Assembly (NCBI GenBank): GCA_902775565.1
Contig: CACYMP010000021.1
Span: forward strand, 1-42,884
Source of the DNA: Oscillospiraceae bacterium
GTDB taxonomy: Bacteria; Bacillota; Clostridia; Saccharofermentanales; Saccharofermentanaceae
Length of the DNA stretch: 42,884 bases
Reading direction: 5' to 3'
Shown: piece by piece, positions 21,708 to 30,406 of the stretch
How positions within the stretch are numbered: the stretch's first letter is position 1
How the letters are laid out: every line of letters starts with the position of its first letter
Made by a program: the position numbers and the translations under genes
Notes under the pieces: generated by a model
What the model saw: only the letters and a program-made list of their open reading frames with translations
What the model was told of the DNA's origin: nothing
Databases searched by the model: none

Positions 21708-21832
21708 ATTAGATACAGTTCACCACGCATGAATTGCATTTCGCCACGGTTTATGAATTATCGCAGTCCATTGGTATACCATTAGCATACGAAATAGATT
21801 TCGAAAGATTAAAATAGAAAGGAATCAACCTG

Positions 21833-21871
21833 ATGAGGGTTTTGTTTATGGGGGTGTTTGAAAATGTCTGA
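21833..21871 (+). CDS. Possible 12-codon upstream ORF overlapping the protease start
   Basis: ATG 21833 has GAAAGGA nine nt upstream and encodes MRVLFMGVFENV before TGA 21869-21871. The stop lies 5 nt inside the protease gene (ATG 21864), so reinitiation or coupling is possible. Too short to judge by composition. Confidence 0.3.
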   Translation: MRVLFMGVFENV

Positions 21872-23681
21872 GATAATATACTACATAGGGAAAATGGATT
21901 TTATTCACCATTTTACCGGTTGGTTTATAATCCTGTTTTCCGTAATACTTTTGATCTGGCACCATATCCTGGTGAAAAAAGAAATGGGCGCTAAGGCATG
22001 GAGAATATGGAGTGTCCTGTGCTTTGTGCCGTTGATCATGAGTGCAGTGCACTTTTATCTCAACTGTTACAAGGGAAATGAATTGTTTTCTGTCAAAATG
22101 TACTTCCCCGTGTATGCGGGAGCTTTTGCACTGATCGTTCTGTGTCTTCTTAGGAAGAAGAAACTTCTATACAAAATAGCAGCCTTTCTTACTGTTGCGG
22201 CATCGGTAATAGGTTTTGGTTATGTGGTCTTTGAACTTTGTGCCGATTACGATCTTCCGCATATAGGCAACTACTCGAGATGCGGATATGTTGAGAGCTT
22301 CGACAGGATAATGTCTGACATGAAGAAGAATTATGTGTTGAACGACTGGAAAGAGATCGATTATGACAAGATCAGAGCCGAACTCATGCCGAGGGTTGAA
22401 GAGGCTGAAAAGAATCATGATTCCAAGGCATATTACAATGTGCTGGTTGAGTATTTAAGCAATTTCCATGATGGTCATATAGGCCTTGCCAGCTTTTCAA
22501 AAGCCGGTTCAGATATTGCATTAAAAGCTGAAAAGGAATTGGCGGGAAACGATTACGGCTTTGCGCTTTGTACTGTTGACAGTGGTGAGACGATCGCTGT
22601 TCTGGTCGAGGAAGGAAGCGCCGCCGAGAAAGCAGGTATCCGCTCCGGAACCGTTATCACAAAGTGGAATGGCGTGAACATTGATAAAGCCATCGAAGAG
22701 GCCGATTATACGCTTGGTAAGGAAGCTCCGGTAAAGGCGAATTTTGACAGGGTAAAGGCCATGTATTTTCCCGGTCTTTCCGAAGGAACGGTCGAAGTCA
22801 CGTTTATCGGCTCCGATTCAACCGAAAAGACGGTATCACTCGAAAGTATCGGCAATTATTCAAAAAGACTTATCGCTGCGCTCGGGAGCTTTAATCACGA
22901 AGGGCTTTTAGCAACTTTGGATGTTGAGAAATTCAAGAAGATGTCACCGGAAGAGCAGGATGCATTACGTGAAAGATACAGAAAAGAAAGAGAAAACTAC
23001 CGTGCAGAAATGGTCTCGGAAGATTGCGGATATATAGTTTTCAACAGCGAAGTCTACAATACTGTAGGTGATGTAATAGCCGTTGCCAAAGATGAGTATC
23101 CGGAGATTAAGGAGATGGTCAATTCAAGACTGAAAGACATGCAGTTACAGGGAATGAAGCGCCTGATCATCGACGCCAGAAATAACACAGGCGGACTGCC
23201 GCTTATCTTGTGTGAACTTGTTTCATTGTTTACAGACCATGAGATCGATATGGATTTCAGATGCAACCAGCAAAGAAAAGTCAAAGTTGACGGAAGATGG
23301 AAGGATCTGGATGTTATCGTGCTGACAAACATGAATTGCTGCAGCAGCGGTGACGGCCTTATATATGCATTCCTGCAGTGCCCCAACGTTACGGTTATGG
23401 GAATGACTGCTTCTATGGGTATTTATCAAGCGGTTGGCGGCTCTTGTATAACAACTGATTCGGAATTCATAATTACTTATCCGATAGTCCCGTCAGTCGA
23501 TTCAAACGGGATAACCATGATCGACACCAAGCCTGACAGATTATCAAGGGTTCCCATTGATGTGACGATTCCTGTAACGGCAAAAGCTTGTGAGACAATT
23601 TTTGACGTAAACAGCACTAGGGATTACGAGGTCGAATTTGCACTCGCGTATTTTGCCACCAACCGCAAAAATAAGGATTAA
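21864..23681 (+). CDS. Membrane-anchored S41 (C-terminal processing type) peptidase with PDZ domain
   Basis: Four transmembrane helices lie at about 15-35, 48-66, 78-95 and 103-122. A tail-specific-protease N-terminal helical segment follows (FDRIMSDMKKNYVLNDWKEIDYD ... YLSNFHDGHIGL), then a PDZ domain (about 225-300: EEGSAAEKAGIRSGTVITKWNG). The S41 core (about 375-570) has RLIIDARNNTGG and the nucleophile region LTNMNCCSSGDGL, where the Ser of SSGD is the likely catalytic residue. Catalysis would be outside the membrane. I start at ATG 21864, after GGGGGTG; the TTG six nt upstream is less likely. Confidence 0.85.
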   Translation: MSEIIYYIGKMDFIHHFTGWFIILFSVILLIWHHILVKKEMGAKAWRIWSVLCFVPLIMSAVHFYLNCYKGNELFSVKMYFPVYAGAFALIVLCLLRKKKLLYKIAAFLTVAASVIGFGYVVFELCADYDLPHIGNYSRCGYVESFDRIMSDMKKNYVLNDWKEIDYDKIRAELMPRVEEAEKNHDSKAYYNVLVEYLSNFHDGHIGLASFSKAGSDIALKAEKELAGNDYGFALCTVDSGETIAVLVEEGSAAEKAGIRSGTVITKWNGVNIDKAIEEADYTLGKEAPVKANFDRVKAMYFPGLSEGTVEVTFIGSDSTEKTVSLESIGNYSKRLIAALGSFNHEGLLATLDVEKFKKMSPEEQDALRERYRKERENYRAEMVSEDCGYIVFNSEVYNTVGDVIAVAKDEYPEIKEMVNSRLKDMQLQGMKRLIIDARNNTGGLPLILCELVSLFTDHEIDMDFRCNQQRKVKVDGRWKDLDVIVLTNMNCCSSGDGLIYAFLQCPNVTVMGMTASMGIYQAVGGSCITTDSEFIITYPIVPSVDSNGITMIDTKPDRLSRVPIDVTIPVTAKACETIFDVNSTRDYEVEFALAYFATNRKNKD

Positions 23682-23740
23682 AAACAAAATTACAAACAAT
23701 AAAATACTTCTGTAACCAATTCCGCGCGTATACATGAAAA

Positions 23741-23777
23741 AACCAATTGTTCGAAGCCAAGAACAATTGGTTTTTTG
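23741..23777. terminator. Bidirectional terminator between the protease gene and tRNA-Ala
   Basis: AACCAATTGTTC (23741-23752) pairs with GAACAATTGGTT (23761-23772), a 12-bp stem with an 8-nt loop. T runs follow on both strands (TTTTTT each way), so it can end both the protease mRNA and the minus-strand tRNA. Confidence 0.92.
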
Positions 23778-23781
23778 AATT

Positions 23782-23856
23782 TGGTGGAGCATACGGGATT
23801 TGAACCCGTGACCCCCACACTGCCAGTGTGATGCGCTCCCACTGCGCTAATGCCCC
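23782..23856 (-). tRNA. tRNA-Ala, anticodon GGC
   Basis: The minus strand reads GGGGCAT at the 5' end and ATGCTCC-A-CCA at the 3' end, with the CCA encoded. The acceptor stem has the G3-U70 pair that identifies alanine tRNAs. The D arm is GCGC-AGTGGGA-GCGC, the anticodon arm TCACA-CTGGCAG-TGTGG with anticodon GGC, and the T arm contains GGTTCAAATCC. The length is 75 nt. TATAAT on the minus strand (23873-23868) is a likely -10. Confidence 0.97.
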
Positions 23857-23932
23857 GTGCAGTAAACATTATACACGAATCTTATAGATTGGCTATAACT
23901 TTTTAGAACACGGGTATAGAGGCCTTCCTTTG

Positions 23933-23941
23933 TGCTATAAT
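23933..23941 (+). promoter_or_regulatory. Extended -10 of the mutarotase gene
   Basis: TGCTATAAT (23933-23941) is an extended -10, 35 bp before the start codon. The same TGCTATAAT string precedes mgtE. Confidence 0.45.
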
Positions 23942-23975
23942 TTTCTAGCAATATGCATTGTGGAGGTTTAAGAGT

Positions 23976-25085
23976 ATGAGTATCAAAACCGGCGAATTAG
24001 TATCAGCAAGCAATCCTGAACTTAAGGCACAGACGTTCACCATGACCATGGAAGGCGGTTATGAGGCGACCGTAATGACATACGGTGCCGTTATCATTGA
24101 TCTTATCGTACCTGATAAGGACGGCAAGCCCACAGATATCATGCTCGGCTGCAAGGGTCTTGATGAGTACAGGGGGAACGGTGCAAACCACGGAGCAGTC
24201 ATCGGACGTTCTGCCAACAGGATCAAGGACGCTTCTTTTGTTATCAACGGCGTTAAGTACCAGATTCCCAAGAACGAAGGCGAGAACAACCTCCACTCGG
24301 GCAACCCCGGTTATCAGAATGTTTTCTGGGACGGAAAGGTCCTTTCAGAGGAAGAAGCAGACAGCATGATCCTTGATTCCGGCATCGCAGGCATTCCCGG
24401 ATGTGTCGGCGAAGCGGTCCTTCTCAGCTATGAGAGCCCCGACGGAGCTACAGGTTTCCCCGGAAACCTCTATACCAAAGTGCTTTACGCTTGGCTCGAA
24501 GACAAGACATTCCTCATCCTCTATTACGGAAAGAGTGACAAGGATACCGTTTTCGCTCCCACAAACCACGCATACTTCAATCTCCGCGGTGAGAATGCCG
24601 AGGGTACTGTTAATAATGACCTCATCATGATCAACTCCGACAAGATCACCATCAAGGACGATATGAACGTTCCTACAGGCGAGCTCAAGGATGTTGAGGG
24701 AACCGTTTTCGACTGCAGGGAATACCGTTTCATCGGCGAACTTAATGACAGTGACGATCACCAGATGGTCATCTCCAAGGGCATCGACCAGAACTTCTGC
24801 CTTAATACAAAGGCCGGAACATTCTCTTTTGCCGCAGCCGTTACCGCGCCTGAGTCAGGTATCACCATGGAGTGCTTAACTGACCTGCCGGGAATCCAGA
24901 TCTATGCAGGCAACAACTTAGGGAGCCCCTTAGATCAGAAGACAACAAAGGCTTACGGCCAGTATGATGCTATCTGCCTTGAGGCTCAGATGGTTCCTAA
25001 TGCCGTTAACCTTACGGGATTTGATTCGCCCGTGATCAAGGCAGGAGAGGCCTGCTATCACGCATGCGGATACAGATTCGTCTGA
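23976..25085 (+). CDS. galM: Galactose mutarotase (aldose 1-epimerase)
   Basis: The 369-residue product matches aldose 1-epimerase, which interconverts alpha and beta anomers of galactose or glucose in the cytoplasm. Signatures are the N-terminal strand GAVIIDLIVPDKDG, the substrate-binding NLHSGNPG and NHAYFNL histidines, and the C-terminal ICLEAQMVPNA, which holds the general-base Glu. I start at ATG 23976, 9 nt after GGAGG, not at the upstream TTG. No other Leloir gene is adjacent. A terminator follows. Confidence 0.93.
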   Translation: MSIKTGELVSASNPELKAQTFTMTMEGGYEATVMTYGAVIIDLIVPDKDGKPTDIMLGCKGLDEYRGNGANHGAVIGRSANRIKDASFVINGVKYQIPKNEGENNLHSGNPGYQNVFWDGKVLSEEEADSMILDSGIAGIPGCVGEAVLLSYESPDGATGFPGNLYTKVLYAWLEDKTFLILYYGKSDKDTVFAPTNHAYFNLRGENAEGTVNNDLIMINSDKITIKDDMNVPTGELKDVEGTVFDCREYRFIGELNDSDDHQMVISKGIDQNFCLNTKAGTFSFAAAVTAPESGITMECLTDLPGIQIYAGNNLGSPLDQKTTKAYGQYDAICLEAQMVPNAVNLTGFDSPVIKAGEACYHACGYRFV

Positions 25086-25111
25086 TCCGATAAACCGGAA
25101 TAAATACTATA

Positions 25112-25150
25112 AGACCTTGCAAGCCGGCTCTGGCTGCAAGGTCTTTTTTA
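25112..25150 (+). terminator. galM: Terminator of galM
   Basis: AGACCTTGCA (25112-25121) pairs with TGCAAGGTCT (25135-25144), with an inner AGCC/GGCT stem, then TTTTTTA. It abuts the stop codon of the converging acyltransferase gene. Confidence 0.9.
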
Positions 25151-26215
25151 TGTCTTGATCTTATGTTTTGTGATCAGTTTCTGCAAAAGGTAAAACAGTA
25201 CTGAGACAGCTAAAGCTGTTATAAGGATAATTGATGTTCTTATGTAGATGTTTATGTTTTCGAGAATTCCGTATTGCAGGAAGATCCTGATAATGAAGTG
25301 ATGGACTATGAAGAACTGGAATTGGATCTTTCCGAATAAGCAGAAAGGTTTCAGTGCCAAAAACTTACTGATAAGGCCTGTATTGCATGCAAATAGGATT
25401 ATGAGGGGCAGATAGACCGGCGGCGTCAGGCTGTGTGACACTTTATTGGAGACGAAAAAAAGGAACCATTCCAGAGCAAGGATATATACAAGTTCAGCGA
25501 TCGTCATTACCAGAACGCCTGTTCGGGCATTCATTCTCCTGATCCTGGCGTCGAAAAACTGATATAAGGGGACGGTCAGGATCCCCATATAGAATTCAAG
25601 CGCCCTTATCGGAGGGAATGAATATGTGTTAAACCACGAAAATGTTTTGGGATAGAACCAGCAGAGGTCATTTAATATGTTCCTGATAAGAAACGCGGCA
25701 ATAAACGCAAGAATGATGTATTTCCTGCTCCTTCTGATAGTCTTTAAAAGAAACGGCGAGAGGAAATAACAGAAGAGAAGGGCAGAAAGGAACCAGCTTA
25801 CTCCGTTGAACGACATATATACATCCGGATCAGGATGCCACGCCTGGAGCAGCAACAGATTCAGGATAAGATTAATTACAGTTCCATGTGTAAAGACAAG
25901 ATTTGATAAGAACACGAGCCAAAGCAATGTGAAAAGCGCATGAAGAGGCCAGAATGCCTTGAGTTTCTTCAGGCAGAATCTGAACGGAGCTTTCCATGAG
26001 CGTTCGGCAATATCAGGCTTTCGCAAGCTGGAATAGCCGGTCAGAAATCCGGAGCAGATGAATAACAGCTGGCACATCTGGGCGCCGATATCAAAATCAG
26101 GCTTAGAGATCGGGGCATGCCACCAGAAGATCATTAGAAGAGCAACAGCTTTAAGCCCTGTGATAGAGTCTATTCTCGGTAGATAAGTTGTTTTGCGGTC
26201 GGAAAGCTGGTTCAT
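25148..26215 (-). CDS. Acyltransferase family 3 membrane protein (OafA-like)
   Basis: About ten hydrophobic segments span the 355 residues. The N-terminal signature PRIDSITGLKAVALLMIFWWHA carries the conserved Arg and His of acyltransferase-3 proteins, which move O-acetyl or other acyl groups onto extracytoplasmic sugars. FICSGFLTGYSS is the second family motif. The acceptor could be a surface polysaccharide, peptidoglycan or teichoic acid. The gene stands alone, and the ribosome binding site is poor. A second acyltransferase-3 gene lies at 30828-31877. Confidence 0.88.
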   Translation of the reverse strand: MNQLSDRKTTYLPRIDSITGLKAVALLMIFWWHAPISKPDFDIGAQMCQLLFICSGFLTGYSSLRKPDIAERSWKAPFRFCLKKLKAFWPLHALFTLLWLVFLSNLVFTHGTVINLILNLLLLQAWHPDPDVYMSFNGVSWFLSALLFCYFLSPFLLKTIRRSRKYIILAFIAAFLIRNILNDLCWFYPKTFSWFNTYSFPPIRALEFYMGILTVPLYQFFDARIRRMNARTGVLVMTIAELVYILALEWFLFFVSNKVSHSLTPPVYLPLIILFACNTGLISKFLALKPFCLFGKIQFQFFIVHHFIIRIFLQYGILENINIYIRTSIILITALAVSVLFYLLQKLITKHKIKT

Positions 26216-26306
26216 TATTTTTTGCTCTATTCATAAGGAATATATATTCAAAAGTATAGTTCAGGTGATAATACTTTTAAATATGCCGGCAAGATTAAAA
26301 CAGGTA

Positions 26307-26336
26307 TTGGAATTCTTGCCACACTTGCGATACAAT
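26307..26336 (+). promoter_or_regulatory. ilvE: Candidate promoter of ilvE
   Basis: TTGGAA (26307-26312) and TACAAT (26331-26336) are 18 bp apart, with a leader of about 35 nt. The leader is too short for a T-box. Confidence 0.45.
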
Positions 26337-26376
26337 TACATATTTATAAGTTTCTTTAAGAAAGAAGGCATGTTCT

Positions 26377-27411
26377 ATGGAAAAGAAGAATCTTGACTGG
26401 TCAAACTTGACCTTCTCTTATCAGAAGACAGATAAGAGATTCGTAGCTAACTACACAAACGGCGCATGGGACGAAGGCGCACTTATCGATGACGATATGA
26501 TCGTCATGAGTGAGGACGCAGGCGTTCTCCAGTATGCACAGACAGTATTTGAAGGCCTTAAGGCTTATGAGACAGTAGACGGCAGGATCGTTACTTTCCG
26601 TCCTGACCTCAACGCTGACAGACTTCATGACTCTGCAGTCCGCCTTGAGATTCCACCGATTTCCAAGGAGTTGTTCCTCAGATCAGTTCAGGAGACAGTT
26701 GCAGGAAATGCAGCTTGGGTTCCTCCGTATGGTTCAGGAGCATCTCTGTATCTGAGACCTTACATCTTCGGTATTAACCCCGTTATCGGTGTTAAGCCTG
26801 CTGACGACTATCAGTACAGGATCTTTGCTACACCTGTAGGCCCTTATTTCAAGGGCGGCGCTAAGCCGATCAAGGTCAAGATCTCTGATTTCGACCGTGC
26901 AGCTCCGCACGGAACAGGTAACATCAAGGCAGGCCTCAACTATGCTATGTCCCTGCATGCAATCGTTACTGCACACAAGGAAGGCTTTGCCGAGAACATC
27001 TATCTCGATCCGGCTACACGTACAAAGATCGAGGAGACGGGCGGTGCTAACATCATCCTCACAGACGGCAAGGGAACACTCGTTGTACCTAAGTCCGATT
27101 CCATCCTGCCTTCCATCACAAGAAGGTCACTCGTTTATGTTGCAGAGCATTACTGCGGCATGAAGATCGAGGAGCGTGAGGTATACCTCGACGAGATCAT
27201 GAGCGGTAAGTTCACAGAAGGTGGTCTCTGCGGTACAGCTGCAGTTATCTCACCTCTCGGTTCCATCAACGATCACGGCAAGGAATTCAAGTTCGCTTCC
27301 GGCATGGAGGAGATGGGTCCTGTCATGACAAAGCTCAGAGAGACACTCACAGGCATCCAGATGGGTACTGTTGAAGCACCTGAGGGCTGGATCATGGAGA
27401 TCAAGGTCTGA
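26377..27411 (+). CDS. ilvE: Branched-chain amino acid aminotransferase
   Basis: The 344 residues match the class IV PLP aminotransferase fold of the longer BCAT type. Signatures are QTVFEGLKAYE, the arginine-bearing LYLRPYIFG, the PLP lysine in GTGNIKAGLNYA (about Lys190), IEETGGANI and GLCGTAAVISPLG. It transfers the amino group between glutamate and the 2-oxo acids of Leu, Ile and Val, in the cytoplasm. GAAGG lies 8 nt upstream. It is monocistronic between its own promoter and a terminator. Its codon use is notably regular and rich in ACA/GAG/AAG, suggesting good expression. Confidence 0.95.
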   Translation: MEKKNLDWSNLTFSYQKTDKRFVANYTNGAWDEGALIDDDMIVMSEDAGVLQYAQTVFEGLKAYETVDGRIVTFRPDLNADRLHDSAVRLEIPPISKELFLRSVQETVAGNAAWVPPYGSGASLYLRPYIFGINPVIGVKPADDYQYRIFATPVGPYFKGGAKPIKVKISDFDRAAPHGTGNIKAGLNYAMSLHAIVTAHKEGFAENIYLDPATRTKIEETGGANIILTDGKGTLVVPKSDSILPSITRRSLVYVAEHYCGMKIEEREVYLDEIMSGKFTEGGLCGTAAVISPLGSINDHGKEFKFASGMEEMGPVMTKLRETLTGIQMGTVEAPEGWIMEIKV

Positions 27412-27438
27412 TCTGAAAAGATCTAACAAGACTATAAG

Positions 27439-27468
27439 AGGCTGTCACAAGTAGTGGCAGCCTTTTTC
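27439..27468 (+). terminator. ilvE: Terminator of ilvE
   Basis: AGGCTGTCAC (27439-27448) pairs with GTGGCAGCCT (27454-27463, one G-U pair), followed by TTTTTC. Confidence 0.88.
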
Positions 27469-27493
27469 TTGGCAGTGGAACAGTATTGTATCG

Positions 27494-27502
27494 TGGTATA
27501 AT
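27494..27502 (+). promoter_or_regulatory. Extended -10 of the 27529 lipoprotein gene
   Basis: TGGTATAAT (27494-27502) is an extended -10, giving a leader of about 20 nt that still contains the GAGGTGATT ribosome binding site. Confidence 0.5.
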
Positions 27503-27528
27503 TTTCCTTAAGACGAGGTGATTGTTTT

Positions 27529-28281
27529 ATGGGAAAGAGATTATCCATTAAGATTGCAGTTTCCGTGCTATTAGTAGCATCTGCTGTTTTAATGTGTGCA
27601 TGCCTTCCTTTTAAACCGCCGAAACCATCAAAATCTACTATTGAAAGAGCTGTGAAGGCGGAGTCGGGACTTGATTGCAGGCTCATCAGGCAGATAGATG
27701 ATGAGACTTACATTTTCAAAGATGATTCACGCGGGATCGAGTTCGAGGTATTGGTCAGACCCGAGAAGGTTAAGATCGATGCCAGCGAAGGCGGTTATAC
27801 GGGCAAATACTATTACACAATCCTTCAGGATATTGCCGTTTATAAATCTTATTCGACTGATGTGGATCAGCTGCTTAAGAAATATAATCTCACAGATGTT
27901 GAGAGAGGCTCTGATTACACATGTATCGAGCACATTTATCTTCTTGTTGATAAGGATCTGAGTGATGACAGGATAGAAGACATAAATGCTTTTCTCAGGG
28001 GCCTGCGCGACATTGCTATTAAGGATATCTTTTTCGGTCATGATTTCTATTCGGAAATGCATAAGGATTTCGGATATACGGTTAGGATCGTGAAAGTCGA
28101 CAGATCCGGAGAAGGGGATCTGATGTACGATATCGAAGGCAACAGTGCAGTCGACGGCTGGCGTTTAACGGCAGATGTCGAAGACTCCGAACTTGATCTG
28201 CGCAAAATGAATAATGAGCATCAGCGTTATACCACACCTCAGGCTGCTGGTATGGCTGTTGTGATACGTGTTTTTTCATGA
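27529..28281 (+). CDS. Lipoprotein of unknown function, 250 aa
   Basis: A basic start, a hydrophobic core and the lipobox MCAC (Cys25) are followed by a Pro/Lys spacer, predicting an anchored exported protein. The mature part has alternating strands and helices (DETYIFKDDSRGIEFEVLV, KYYYTILQDIAVYKSY, IEHIYLLVDKDLSDDRIEDINAFLRGL) like other small clostridial lipoproteins, but no named family was recognised. GAGGTGATT is a strong ribosome binding site. The next gene starts 12 bp later, so the two are probably cotranscribed although the second product is cytoplasmic. Confidence 0.82.
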   Translation: MGKRLSIKIAVSVLLVASAVLMCACLPFKPPKPSKSTIERAVKAESGLDCRLIRQIDDETYIFKDDSRGIEFEVLVRPEKVKIDASEGGYTGKYYYTILQDIAVYKSYSTDVDQLLKKYNLTDVERGSDYTCIEHIYLLVDKDLSDDRIEDINAFLRGLRDIAIKDIFFGHDFYSEMHKDFGYTVRIVKVDRSGEGDLMYDIEGNSAVDGWRLTADVEDSELDLRKMNNEHQRYTTPQAAGMAVVIRVFS

Positions 28282-28293
28282 GGTTGAATTACC

Positions 28294-29040
28294 ATGATCA
28301 AAAGAGAACATTATAAAGACCTTGGCTACAAACCGTTTCTGTTTTATGTGATCTTCGGCGTCATGGCAGATCAGCTGCAGGTCTCGGCGAGCAGGCATCA
28401 TGTTGACGGCATGCCCGAAGGACTTGAGATCGCTCAGGTAAACCGCAGCGAACACGGTGAATATATCGATAACTTTTTTACCGGTACATTAGGGGATATA
28501 CTCCGCAATGCTGATGCCGGTCTTTTCGAAAAGTGCAAGGCAGCCGAAAACTGCGTCATCATCAAGGGCGATGTCGCTGAAGATGATGAGCTTGACTATA
28601 TGAGAAACGTCATAGGTATCGGCAAGGCTTTCTTTGAGCAGGGCGCTGCAGGCATTCTCGATATGCTTACGTTCTCGCTTTATTCCGAAAAGGAATGGAC
28701 TGACCGTTTCTTTGAGAAAGACGTTAATGCCCAGAATCACGTGACGATAATGATATCTGAGGAAAACGGACGCTACTGGCTGCACACCAGAGGCGTACTC
28801 GAGTTCGGCCGCCCCGACATCAGCCTTTACGCGGACAAAAAAGAAGACGTTGACGAATATAAGCAGATCATCGATCAGATGGTCTTCTACAGCGGGCAGG
28901 GAGTATTCTTCAACGGAAAGTTTTCGCTTCATACATTCAGCGGGAATACATACAGCGTAAATTCCGTCTTTGTCGATGACTTTGATAATGATGATTTCAA
29001 CAACGCTTACTGCAAAGTAGAGGTTTTAGGAAAGAAGTAA
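28294..29040 (+). CDS. Unknown cytoplasmic protein, 248 aa
   Basis: There is no signal peptide or membrane helix. The fold looks alpha/beta with acidic surface. Notable segments are FYVIFGVMADQLQV (N-terminal), AENCVIIKGDVAEDDELDYMRNVIGIGKAFFEQGAAGILDML, WLHTRGVLEFGRPDISLY and FNGKFSLHTFSGNTY. The H-T-R-G-x-x-x-F-G-R-P-D-I-S string is probably a conserved core, perhaps of a DUF4261-like group, but I cannot confirm this. GAGG lies 10 nt before the ATG, 12 bp after the lipoprotein gene. Confidence 0.75.
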   Translation: MIKREHYKDLGYKPFLFYVIFGVMADQLQVSASRHHVDGMPEGLEIAQVNRSEHGEYIDNFFTGTLGDILRNADAGLFEKCKAAENCVIIKGDVAEDDELDYMRNVIGIGKAFFEQGAAGILDMLTFSLYSEKEWTDRFFEKDVNAQNHVTIMISEENGRYWLHTRGVLEFGRPDISLYADKKEDVDEYKQIIDQMVFYSGQGVFFNGKFSLHTFSGNTYSVNSVFVDDFDNDDFNNAYCKVEVLGKK

Positions 29041-29068
29041 CCCTTTACATACTGCTTGATAACTGCGG

Positions 29069-29100
29069 ACTACTGCGATAGTATAAACTACAAGAATAGT
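29069..29100 (+). promoter_or_regulatory. Tandem dyad operator of the blaI-type operon
   Basis: ACTA-N6-TAGT occurs twice (29069-29082 and 29087-29100), 4 bp apart, just before the ribosome binding site. It resembles the short split dyads bound by BlaI/MecI dimers (TACA/TGTA type). TTGATA (29056-29061) and TATAAA (29082-29087) are promoter candidates, so the first dyad would cover the -10 region. Confidence 0.55.
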
Positions 29101-29113
29101 CCGGAGGTTTTGT

Positions 29114-29470
29114 ATGCAGGAGAAACTTTTCGACAGCGAAGCAAAAGTAATGGAGATCCTTTGGGAAAAGGGAGCTCTTTCAGCCAAGGAGATAAGCCTG
29201 ATAGCCGCTGACACGATAGGCTGGAATAAGAACACCACTTACACGGTTATCAAGAAGCTTGAAGCCAAGGGATTCATCAGACGTGATGAACCCGGATTTA
29301 AATGCACGCCTCTCGTTTCCAGGGAAGAGATACAAAAGAGCGAAGCGTCATCTTTGCTCAATAAGTTCTTCGGCGGCTCGAGGAAAGCTTTGTTCTCGGC
29401 TCTCCTTGAAGATGAGAAACTCTCTGATAAAGAGATAAAAGAACTCAAGGACCTTATCGATAAAAGGTGA
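29114..29470 (+). CDS. BlaI/MecI/CopY-family repressor
   Basis: The N-terminal winged helix (about 5-75) has the family pattern DSEAKVMEILWEKGALSAKEI, WNKNTTYTVIKKLEAKGFIRR and a wing with FKCTPLVSREE. The C-terminal helices (SSLLNKFFGGSRKALFSALLE ... LKDLIDK) match the dimer and protease-sensitive domain. Such repressors dissociate when cut after BlaR1-type signalling. CGGAGG lies 8 nt upstream. It overlaps the next gene by 4 nt (GTGA) and presumably represses its own operon at the upstream dyads. Confidence 0.93.
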   Translation: MQEKLFDSEAKVMEILWEKGALSAKEISLIAADTIGWNKNTTYTVIKKLEAKGFIRRDEPGFKCTPLVSREEIQKSEASSLLNKFFGGSRKALFSALLEDEKLSDKEIKELKDLIDKR

Positions 29471-30390
29471 CAGCCGTGATCGGAGAAATCTGTTACTGGT
29501 TGATCAACATGAGCATAGTAGCCTCATTTATGGGGCTGATCGTAATGCTCTTAAGAAAGATCAGGTTCATTCCGCGAAGGGTATCTGTATTCTTATGGAT
29601 AATCCCTTTTCTGAGGATGACGGTGCCTGTGGGTCTTAACAGTCCGTACAGCCTTATGTCTTTGGTATCAAGATTTACGACCAGGACGGTTACGGTATAT
29701 CAGCCTTCAGACGATATTGCTTTTTCGTTCTCAAATTCCATCAGAGCGGCAGAGAGCTATTCGCCGATAACATATAAGGTCAATATCCTTGGAACAGTGT
29801 TTTCTGTTGCCGGCATGATCTGGACCGTTGTATCACTGGCTCTGCTGATCGCATTGACGATCATCTATGTATCAACGAAGAATGCGGTTGCTGATTCAAG
29901 GCTTCTCGAATCGAATATATTCTTTTCTGACAAAGTCGACAGCCCTGCGGTCTACGGGATAATCAGACCGAAGATAATCATTCCCGGATCTTATAAGGAT
30001 ATGGAACTCAAATACATAATCAGACATGAGAAGACGCATATAAAGCGCCTCGATAACCTGTGGAGGATAATCGGTTTTATAACTGCTTCGATTCACTGGT
30101 TCAATCCGCTGTCATGGGTGTTTCTGAAAGCATTCCTTAATGATCTTGAGCTTGCCTGTGATGAGATGGCGGTATCAGGTTATGACAAGGAAGAGCGAAA
30201 AGAATATGCAAGAACCCTCCTTTCTTGTTCAGGGAGCAAAAGCCTTTTAGTATCTGCATTTGGCGGGGCTAAAGTGCGCACAAGGATAGAGAACGTGTTG
30301 TCTTATAAGAAGATGACAGCTTTCTCTGCCTTAGGATTTGCTCTGCTCGTAGTGGTGATCATATTCACGTTGATCACAAACGCGGGATAG
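29467..30390 (+). CDS. BlaR1/MecR1-type M56 membrane metalloprotease
   Basis: Four membrane helices (about 7-24, 35-50, 110-135 and 285-303) surround an M56 peptidase domain with IIRHEKTHIKR, a complete zinc H-E-x-x-H, and the downstream ELACDEMAV. The family signature AVYGIIRPKIIIPG is present. There is no C-terminal penicillin-binding sensor domain, so the signal is sensed by the membrane or loop parts, or by the next gene's lipoprotein. The GTG at 29467 overlaps the repressor stop; a second GTG at 29476 has better spacing from AAAGG and is possible. It likely cleaves the BlaI-type repressor. Confidence 0.92.
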   Translation: MTAVIGEICYWLINMSIVASFMGLIVMLLRKIRFIPRRVSVFLWIIPFLRMTVPVGLNSPYSLMSLVSRFTTRTVTVYQPSDDIAFSFSNSIRAAESYSPITYKVNILGTVFSVAGMIWTVVSLALLIALTIIYVSTKNAVADSRLLESNIFFSDKVDSPAVYGIIRPKIIIPGSYKDMELKYIIRHEKTHIKRLDNLWRIIGFITASIHWFNPLSWVFLKAFLNDLELACDEMAVSGYDKEERKEYARTLLSCSGSKSLLVSAFGGAKVRTRIENVLSYKKMTAFSALGFALLVVVIIFTLITNAG

Positions 30391-30406
30391 AAGTAGGAGA
30401 ATATCC

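Noticed and set aside
23782..23856. tRNA-Ala as an integration site of a mobile element
   Set aside because: No integrase, direct repeat of the tRNA end or phage-like gene is present on either side.
26216..26376. T-box leader before ilvE
   Set aside because: The predicted leader is about 35 nt, far too short, and no T-box sequence (TGGNACCGCG-like) is present.
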